This document shows positions 7,463 to 11,902 of a DNA stretch of 11,902 nt, piece by piece. This stretch comes from DATGJX01 sp035279385. GTDB lineage: Bacteria; Vulcanimicrobiota; Vulcanimicrobiia; Vulcanimicrobiales; Vulcanimicrobiaceae. The stretch is taken from contig DATEHZ010000113.1 in assembly GCA_035279385.1 (NCBI GenBank), positions 1 through 11,902 on the forward strand, written 5' to 3'. Each line of letters starts with the position of its first letter. Positions within the stretch are counted from its first letter, which is position 1. The notes under the pieces are model-generated. The model ran no database searches and had not been told where the DNA came from. It was given only the letters and a program-made list of their open reading frames with translations. A program made the position numbers and the translations under genes.

Positions 7463-8032
7463 CTCGGCGGTGCCCGCCTCGTCCACCGCGACGCGCGTGA
7501 CGCTCGCCGGCGAAAAGCGCACGGCGAGCGCTTCCGCCATTTCGGCCTCACGCTCGCCGAAGAACGTGTGCAGCATCGCGTGCAGCGGACCCGCGTGCGT
7601 GACGATCAGCGCATTCGCACAGCCGCGCGAGCGCAGATCGCCGAGCGCCTGCGCAACCCGTTCGCGCACCGCATCGAACGACTCGCCGCCGACGGGCGTG
7701 TAGAGTTTCGCGGCCGCAGCACCGTGCTGCGCGAGGTGCGGCCAGCGCGCGCAGATCTCGTCCCACGTCAGGCCTTCCCACTCGCCGAACGCGAATTCGC
7801 GCCAGCGCGGGTCGCGCTGCACGTCACTGCGTCCGCAAATGATGCGAGCGGTGTCATAGGCGCGCGACAGATCGCTCGACACCGCGACGTCGAACGGTTG
7901 GCCGCGCAAAAGCGCCGCGAGGGCCTCCGCTTGAGCGCGGCCCTTCGCATCCAGTGGAATGTCGCTTTGCCCCTGGAAGCGCCGCAGCGCGTTCCACTGC
8001 GTGCTTCCATGCCGAACAAATGTAAACGTTAT
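7421..8032 (-). CDS. Histidine phosphatase family protein (phosphoglycerate mutase/alpha-ribazole phosphatase-like) with an apparent ATA start
   Basis: With the start placed at ATA 8032-8030, the 203-residue product begins (M)TFTFVRHGSTQWN, exactly where family members begin. The RHG core (R7, H8, G9) is followed by SSDLSRAYDTA (R57), REFAFGEWEG (E79 as proton donor), PVGGES (113-118), and IVTHAGPLH with H146. The common LNDVAHL ending closes it. The phosphohistidine mechanism is therefore intact. No ATG, GTG or TTG occurs in frame before the RHG motif; the first internal TTG, at 7909, would delete the catalytic histidine. A GAGG ribosome-binding site lies 9 bases upstream of the ATA. Candidate roles are alpha-ribazole phosphatase (CobC-like FGEWEG context, with a cobalamin-binding gene next door), phosphoglycerate mutase-like phosphatase, or a second phosphoserine phosphatase subunit. 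The sequence alone does not decide. It is the last gene of the serA cluster. Confidence 0.8.
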   Translation of the reverse strand: MTFTFVRHGSTQWNALRRFQGQSDIPLDAKGRAQAEALAALLRGQPFDVAVSSDLSRAYDTARIICGRSDVQRDPRWREFAFGEWEGLTWDEICARWPHLAQHGAAAAKLYTPVGGESFDAVRERVAQALGDLRSRGCANALIVTHAGPLHAMLHTFFGEREAEMAEALAVRFSPASVTRVAVDEAGTAELLSLNDVAHLGMQ

Positions 8033-8592
8033 GGAGTTTCGCCTCGAACAGCGGTTCCGTGCTGTTCGAGCAGATCCACCATGTCGTTCGCGTGTTCCTC
8101 TTCTACCGCAAGTATTTGCTCGAGCATGCGCCGCGTCGTCGGATCGTTGTCGCCGAAGAAGCGGATCATCTCGCGATAGGATTCAATGGCCACGCGCTCG
8201 GCGACCAGATTCTCGCGAATCATGTCGAGCATGCTCTCGCCTTCGCGGTATTCCGAATGGCTCCGGCTGGTCATGCCCTCGGGATTCAGATCGGGCTCGC
8301 CGCCGAGTTGAGTGATGCGCTCCGCAATCATGTCCGCATGCTCTTGCTCTTCCGTGGCATGTTGCAGAAACTCGCTCGCGACCGCGTCTTTATAAATTCC
8401 GCGCGACATGTAGTAGTGGCGCTTGTAGCGCAGCACGCAGACGATCTCCGTCGCGAGCGCCTGATTCAGAATGTCCACCGCTTGTTTCACGTCGCCGCGG
8501 TAATCGCTGGTGACGGGACCGCGCATCATATTCTCGCGCGCGCGACGGCGAAGTTCCCGAACGTCCGACAAAAAAGGCGTCGATGTAGTCAT
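8029..8592 (-). CDS. Ferritin-like/bacterioferritin-family diiron protein without the heme methionine
   Basis: This is a 187-residue four-helix ferritin-like protein that probably oxidises and stores iron, in the cytoplasm. The true start is ATG 8592 (MTTSTPFLSDVRELRRRAREN); the frame upstream is antisense-like filler over the phosphatase gene. The diiron ligand pattern is complete: E49 (ALATEI), E82-x-x-H85 (EEQEH), E132 (AERVAIESY) and E164-x-x-H167 (EEEHAND). In E. coli bacterioferritin the heme-ligand methionine lies between the equivalent Glu and His. Here that place is Gln83, so heme binding as in Bfr is unlikely. Archaeal/bacterial Dps-like ferritins are the other close possibility. 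The length (187) exceeds Bfr (about 158) because of an approximately 30-residue charged N-terminal extension. It sits between two histidine phosphatases, 16 bases after the first, and its TAA overlaps the next gene's proposed ATA start. Confidence 0.85.
   Translation of the reverse strand: MTTSTPFLSDVRELRRRARENMMRGPVTSDYRGDVKQAVDILNQALATEIVCVLRYKRHYYMSRGIYKDAVASEFLQHATEEQEHADMIAERITQLGGEPDLNPEGMTSRSHSEYREGESMLDMIRENLVAERVAIESYREMIRFFGDNDPTTRRMLEQILAVEEEHANDMVDLLEQHGTAVRGETP
8042..8045 (-). promoter_or_regulatory. Shine-Dalgarno GAGG supporting the ATA start of the histidine phosphatase
   Basis: GAGG on the minus strand (8045-8042) lies inside the 3' end of the ferritin-like gene. It sits 9 bases before ATA 8032-8030, a normal spacing, while most other starts in the window have weak or no such signal. 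It supports initiation at the ATAA overlap. Confidence 0.45.
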
Positions 8593-8609
8593 ACGGGGCT
8601 TATACCCGT
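8593..8609 (-). promoter_or_regulatory. Small hairpin abutting the ferritin-like start codon
   Basis: On the minus strand the arms ACGGG (8609-8605) and CCCGT (8597-8593) enclose a 7-base loop (TATAAGC), and the ATG follows immediately. The hairpin fills the whole gap after the phosphatase stop and could limit ribosome access. There is no clear Shine-Dalgarno sequence outside it. The stem is only 5 bp, so chance is possible. Confidence 0.3.
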
Positions 8610-9241
8610 CAGAGCGCCTGCTTCTCGGGGTCGGCGGCCAGACCGGACAAATGTTCGCCCACGCACTCCCGGCGCAGCGTCCAGGCGCCGGCGGAAACCT
8701 CGAATAGCGCGTACGCGGCGTTGAGCGCGCGCACGTGCCGCAGATCCTCCATCGGGCGGCCCGTGCGTTCCAGCAGCGCCAGCCGCACGACGATATCATG
8801 GGTTACCAGCAGCGTATTCTCGCGCGGCTCGAACTGCTGGACGAAGCGCTTCCATCGTTCCAGTACGTCCGCAAGGCTTTCGCCGCCCTGGAATTTCACG
8901 AGTTGCGGGCATTCGCGCCAAGTGCGGTACAATTCGGGTTCGGTGCTTGCGATCTCGTCGCGATAGCGGCCTTCCCACGTGCCGTGCGCGATCTCCAGCA
9001 GCAGCGGATCCGTCTCGAGCGGAACGCCGATGTGCGCGGAAAGCGGCAGCGCCGTCTGCACGCAGCGCGAGAGCGGACTCGAAATAATGCGGCCGATCTC
9101 CTGGGACTCGAGCGCTTGCGCGAGCGCCTGCGCCTGCGCTTGTCCCAGCGGCGAGAGCGGCGTCTCCAAGCGGCCTTGATAGCGTCCGACGGCGTTCCAG
9201 GTCGTTTCGCCGTGACGCGCGATGTAGACGTTGACGGACAC
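8609..9241 (-). CDS. Histidine phosphatase family protein, probable metal-independent phosphoserine phosphatase (PspA-like)
   Basis: The 210-residue product starts at GTG 9241 (MSVNVYIARHGETTWNAVGRYQG). Catalytic features are R9-H10-G11, R59 (SSPLSRCVQTA), E83 and H148 (LLVTHDI). Three segments recall, from memory, the Hydrogenobacter thermophilus phosphoserine phosphatase PspA. These are VGRYQG after the RHG motif, IAHGTWEG with H86 (equivalent to the substrate-specificity His85 reported there), and WRECPQLVKFQGGESL (108-122). That enzyme hydrolyses L-3-phosphoserine to serine without metal. The gene starts 4 bases after the serA stop, which supports a role in the same pathway. Alternatives are a phosphoglycerate mutase-like broad phosphatase, or CobC. 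I am sure of the family and moderately sure of the substrate. Confidence 0.8.
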   Translation of the reverse strand: MSVNVYIARHGETTWNAVGRYQGRLETPLSPLGQAQAQALAQALESQEIGRIISSPLSRCVQTALPLSAHIGVPLETDPLLLEIAHGTWEGRYRDEIASTEPELYRTWRECPQLVKFQGGESLADVLERWKRFVQQFEPRENTLLVTHDIVVRLALLERTGRPMEDLRHVRALNAAYALFEVSAGAWTLRRECVGEHLSGLAADPEKQAL

Positions 9242-9245
9242 GCGC

Positions 9246-10838
9246 TTAAAAGACCGGTGCGTCGACGCGCTGCATACCGGGAATTGCGCGCAACTCTTCC
9301 AGATGCTCCCGGCCGATGGGACGATCGATTGCGAGCACCATCAGCGCCGGGCCGCCATGCGGATCGCGCGAGACCTGCATCGTCGAGATGTTTACGCCGG
9401 CGTTTCCCAAGATCGTGCCGACGCGGCCGACCATACCGGGAACGTCCTCGTGACGCGTGACGATCCAAGCACCTTGCGGAATCGCGTCGAGTTCGTATGC
9501 GTCGATTTGCACGATGCGCGGTCCGCCGGAGAGCACCGCCGTGCCGATGCGGTGCGGGCCGGCCCAGATCGCGAGCAGCGAGGCATAGGCCGCGGGCTGC
9601 GAGTCGCCGACGAGATCCAGGGTGACGCCGATCTCCCGGGCAACCGCATCGGCATTGACGATCGAGACGCGGCGCTCGGTGGTCGTCTGCAGCAGCGCGG
9701 CAAGAAATGCGGTTCGCAGCGGCTGCGCGTCCGCCGCGGCGATCTCGCCGCTGACGTGCATACGCAGCGGCACGCGCAGCGCGTCTTCGAAGAGTTGCGG
9801 CAGCAGCCGCCCCAAACGATCGGCTGCGCCGACGTATGCGCGTATCTGTTCGGCCTGCGCGCCGGCCGGTGCGGGTGCGTTCACGGCGCCCGCCGCCGGC
9901 CGTCCGCCCAGCGCGTCGGCAACGTCGCGCGCGAGTTCGACGGCGATGCGCTCGAGAGCTTCGCGCGTGGAGCCGCCCAAGTGGGGCGTTGCGAGAACGC
10001 GCGGATGTTTGTGCAATCTCGAACCGGTGGAGTCGGGCGTGGGCGGTTCGAGCGCGACGACGTCGATTGCCGCGGCGCGAATCTTCTGCGCGTCGAGCGC
10101 GTGAAGCAGCGCCTCTTCGTCGATCGCGCCGCCTCGCGCACAATTGATCAGCACCGCGCTGCGCTTCATGCGATCGAGCGCGCGCGCATCGATCATGCCT
10201 CGCGTCTGGGCCGTCAGCGGAACGTGGAGCGTCACGATCTCCGCTCGTTCCAGCAGGTCGTCCAAATCGACGAGCTGCGCGCCGAGCGCTTCCGCACGGG
10301 ACTCCGGAATGAACGGATCGTGCGCCAGAACCTGCATGCCGAACGCTCGCGCGCGCGACGCGACGCCGCCGCCGATTCGTCCGAGCCCCACGACCCCGAG
10401 CGTCTTTTCGTACAGTTCCGTGCCGACGAACGGCGTGCGCTCCCAGCGTCCCTCGCGAATCGACGCGTTCGCCTGCGCGACGTTGCGGATGAGCGAGAGC
10501 ATCAGCGCGAACGTTTGCTCCGTTGCGGCGATCGTATTTGCTGCCGGCGTATTGACGACGACGATGCCGGCTTCCGTCGCGGCATCGACGTCGATCGCAT
10601 CGACGCCGACGCCGGCGCGCCCGACGACGCGAATGCGCGGCGCGTGCGCGAGCAGATCGCGGTCGACGCGCGTTTCGGAGCGCACGATGAGACCGTCGGC
10701 ATCTTCGAGTGCGGCGAGCAATTCTTCACGAGGACGGCCCACGCACGAAACGACGTCGATGCCGTGTTCGTGCAGCACCGCTTGCCCGAGATCGGCGAAC
10801 GGCTCGGCGATAATGACGCGCATGGTTGCAGGGGGCAT
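9246..10838 (-). CDS. serA: D-3-phosphoglycerate dehydrogenase, long form with ACT domain
   Basis: The enzyme catalyses the first committed step of the phosphorylated serine pathway: 3-phosphoglycerate plus NAD+ to 3-phosphohydroxypyruvate. The 530-residue product shows the substrate domain with GRAGVGVDAIDVDAAT (73-88), and the Rossmann motif GLGRIG (151-156) with D174. It also has VLINCARGG with R235, the catalytic E264 (ALEPP) and H286 (PHLGGST). A linker/ASB-like domain (about 325-450) and a C-terminal ACT domain (about 456-530, HEDVPGMVGRVGTILGNAGVNI) follow. This is the type I long form (about 525-530 residues, as in Mycobacterium and Bacillus), whose ACT/ASB domains usually mediate serine inhibition. 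Two starts are possible: ATG 10838 (MPPATMRVIIAEPF) and ATG 10823 (MRVIIAEPF). The second matches the usual SerA N-terminus better. Neither has a clear Shine-Dalgarno sequence. It heads the minus-strand cluster, with the likely phosphoserine phosphatase 4 bases downstream. Confidence 0.95.
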   Translation of the reverse strand: MPPATMRVIIAEPFADLGQAVLHEHGIDVVSCVGRPREELLAALEDADGLIVRSETRVDRDLLAHAPRIRVVGRAGVGVDAIDVDAATEAGIVVVNTPAANTIAATEQTFALMLSLIRNVAQANASIREGRWERTPFVGTELYEKTLGVVGLGRIGGGVASRARAFGMQVLAHDPFIPESRAEALGAQLVDLDDLLERAEIVTLHVPLTAQTRGMIDARALDRMKRSAVLINCARGGAIDEEALLHALDAQKIRAAAIDVVALEPPTPDSTGSRLHKHPRVLATPHLGGSTREALERIAVELARDVADALGGRPAAGAVNAPAPAGAQAEQIRAYVGAADRLGRLLPQLFEDALRVPLRMHVSGEIAAADAQPLRTAFLAALLQTTTERRVSIVNADAVAREIGVTLDLVGDSQPAAYASLLAIWAGPHRIGTAVLSGGPRIVQIDAYELDAIPQGAWIVTRHEDVPGMVGRVGTILGNAGVNISTMQVSRDPHGGPALMVLAIDRPIGREHLEELRAIPGMQRVDAPVF

Positions 10839-10891
10839 GGCCGCAGGTTCAACCCAGGGGGCATCGGCTCTTGCGTCGTAGGTCGATTTCC
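10839..10891. promoter_or_regulatory. Divergent intergenic region between serA and the ALDH-like gene
   Basis: This gap of 53 bases (92 if the ALDH-like gene starts at 10931) must hold or border the promoters of both divergent units. I saw no convincing sigma-70 boxes, riboswitch or strong inverted repeat. Confidence 0.3.
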
Positions 10892-11743
10892 GTGGGAAAA
10901 ACCGAGCAACCGCGCCTGGCGGTACGCAAAATGTACAAGCTCTTCATCAACGGCGCGTTCGTGCGTTCTGAATCGGGACGCAGCGATCCGATTTCGGACG
11001 GCGGGGAGTTTGTGGCAAACGTCGCGCGCGGTTCCCGCAAAGACCTCCGCGACGCGGTCGTCGCAGCGCGCGCCGCGCAATCGAAGTGGTGGAAAGCGGC
11101 GCCCGCAACGCGCGGACTCATTCTCTATCGTCTGGCCGAGATGATGGAAGCGCGCCGCGCCGAGTTCGTGGAACGGACCGGCGACCAAGACGAAGTCACC
11201 GCGGCGATCGATCGCGTGGTTTGGTACGCGGGCTGGTGCGATAAGTTCGCGGCGCTGCTCTCGACGCGCAACCCCGTGGGCGGCCCGCATTTCAACTTTT
11301 CGACCGCCGAACCGATGGGCGTCATCGGCATGCTGGCGCCCGACGAACCGTCGCTGCTCGGACTGGTCTCCGTGCTGATGCCCGCGCTGGTTGCCGGCAA
11401 CGCGGTCGTTTTGGTCGCTTCCGAAACCGATCCGCGTACGGCGATCGTCTTCGCCGAAGCGCTCGCGACCAGCGATCTCCCGGCGGGCGTTGCGAACGTC
11501 ATCACGGGAACGCGCTCGGAGCTCGCGCCGGTCCTCGCGAAGCACATGGACGTCAACGCGATCGCGTTCGTCGACGGCCCGCAAACCGCCGAGCTCCGGA
11601 ATGCCGCCGCGGAAAACGTAAAGCGCACGCGCGTGCTGCCCGCGCGCGGCGCGCGCGACTGGTTCTCGCCGGCCGCGCAAAGTTTGGACGACGTCGCGGC
11701 CTACTGCGAAATCAAAACGATTTGGCATCCGGCGGGTATTTGA
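10892..11743 (+). CDS. Short aldehyde dehydrogenase-like protein lacking the catalytic-cysteine domain
   Basis: The product has ALDH N-terminal sequence: MYKLFINGAFVRSESGRS, a helical segment with DAVVAARAAQSKWW, AAIDRVVWYAGWCDKF, EPMGVIGMLAPDEPSLLGLVSVLMPALVAGNAVV, TSDLPAGVANVITG. It ends EIKTIWHPAGI after about 284 residues. Full ALDHs are about 480 residues, with a Cys-containing catalytic domain after the point where this stops. The ending resembles the short second ALDH paralogue found beside deoC and a full-length ALDH in actinobacteria, as I recall them (..ETKTVWHPTG). It is therefore probably a natural short form and not a truncation. GTG 10892 keeps a LAVRKMYKL stretch seen in those relatives; ATG 10931 is the alternative. 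Without Cys it cannot act as a normal ALDH, and it may be a non-catalytic partner subunit. Its TGA overlaps the next start (TTGA). Confidence 0.75.
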   Translation: MGKTEQPRLAVRKMYKLFINGAFVRSESGRSDPISDGGEFVANVARGSRKDLRDAVVAARAAQSKWWKAAPATRGLILYRLAEMMEARRAEFVERTGDQDEVTAAIDRVVWYAGWCDKFAALLSTRNPVGGPHFNFSTAEPMGVIGMLAPDEPSLLGLVSVLMPALVAGNAVVLVASETDPRTAIVFAEALATSDLPAGVANVITGTRSELAPVLAKHMDVNAIAFVDGPQTAELRNAAAENVKRTRVLPARGARDWFSPAAQSLDDVAAYCEIKTIWHPAGI

Positions 11744-11902
11744 CCGAAGCGCAAGCGCGCGCGATCATCGCCGAATACTGCGCGCTCCTCTGGGAGCGGC
11801 GCTTGGTCACCGGCACGAGCGGCAACGTGAGCGTGCGGCTCGAGGACGGCGACCTCGTCGTCACGCCGACGCTTCGATCGCTTCGCGCCGTTCGACCCGG
11901 CG
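11740..11902 (+). CDS. Class II aldolase/adducin family protein, N-terminal part (runs off window)
   Basis: From TTG 11740 the frame reads (M)TEAQARAIIAEYCALLWERRLVTGTSGNVSVRL, then a LVVTP strand. This is the N-terminus of the FucA/AraD/MtnB class II aldolase family: L-fuculose-phosphate aldolase, ribulose-5-phosphate 4-epimerase and relatives. The SGNVS motif forms part of the phosphate/substrate pocket. The zinc-binding histidines lie beyond the right edge, so activity and substrate cannot be assigned. The TTG start is inferred from the TTGA overlap with the ALDH-like stop and from a normal N-terminal helix. The pair suggests a sugar-phosphate or aldehyde catabolic operon continuing to the right. 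Confidence 0.8.
   Translation, partial: MTEAQARAIIAEYCALLWERRLVTGTSGNVSVRLEDGDLVVTPTLRSLRAVRPG

Noticed and set aside
8593..8799. 69-codon N-terminal extension of the ferritin-like open frame
   Set aside because: It overlaps the upstream phosphatase gene in another frame and is Arg/Cys/Pro-rich filler. ATG 8592 gives a normal ferritin start.
9231..11144. 637-codon open frame antisense to serA running into the ALDH-like gene
   Set aside because: It spans two real genes in a shadow frame, is Arg/Asp-rich and has no recognisable domain.
1..11902. Mobile element, CRISPR array, tRNA or defence system
   Set aside because: I found no direct-repeat array, transposase-like or integrase-like protein, or tRNA-like cloverleaf. 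Genes are metabolic and evenly GC-rich.

Overview
This is a GC-rich bacterial chromosomal window packed with metabolic genes and almost no intergenic space. I see no rRNA, tRNA, CRISPR, insertion sequence or phage gene. No taxonomic marker is present. The GC-rich codon use, a Thermus-type isocitrate dehydrogenase and the mix of soil-type metabolic genes would suit an uncultured high-GC lineage (for example Eremiobacterota/Vulcanimicrobiota or a relative). That is a guess.

Left part, plus strand: the C-terminal lobe of an oligopeptide-type ABC transporter substrate-binding protein runs in from the left edge. It is followed by a complete NADP-type isocitrate dehydrogenase carrying the C-terminal extension known from Thermus. 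Its stop codon directly abuts that of a convergent AarF/UbiB (ABC1) kinase-like gene on the minus strand. That gene is broken by two single-base deletions, and its restored product would be about 536 residues. A 42-bp divergent gap separates it from a plus-strand pair: an 819-residue (alpha/alpha)6-barrel glycoside hydrolase-like protein, and a BtuF-like cobalamin-binding protein without a signal peptide. The pair is coupled by an ATGA overlap.

Right part, minus strand: four closely packed genes read serA, histidine phosphatase, ferritin-like, histidine phosphatase. The phosphatase next to serA has features recalled from the metal-independent phosphoserine phosphatase of Hydrogenobacter (R9-H10, E83, H86, an FQGGESL motif). 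The serA-phosphatase pair may therefore supply the first and last steps of the phosphorylated serine pathway. The last phosphatase has no standard start codon: an ATAA overlap stands where ATGA would be expected, behind a GAGG ribosome-binding site. Its 3' end overlaps the convergent BtuF-like gene by 42 bp.

Right edge, plus strand: divergent from serA lies a short aldehyde dehydrogenase-like protein that ends before the catalytic-cysteine domain. It is coupled by a TTGA overlap to a class II aldolase/adducin-family gene that runs off the window.

Most of the window is ordinary housekeeping and accessory metabolism. The points most worth a second look are the probable serine operon with a histidine-phosphatase-type phosphoserine phosphatase, the AUA start candidate, the doubly frameshifted UbiB gene, the cysteine-less ALDH coupled to an aldolase, and the glycosidase/corrinoid-binder pair.
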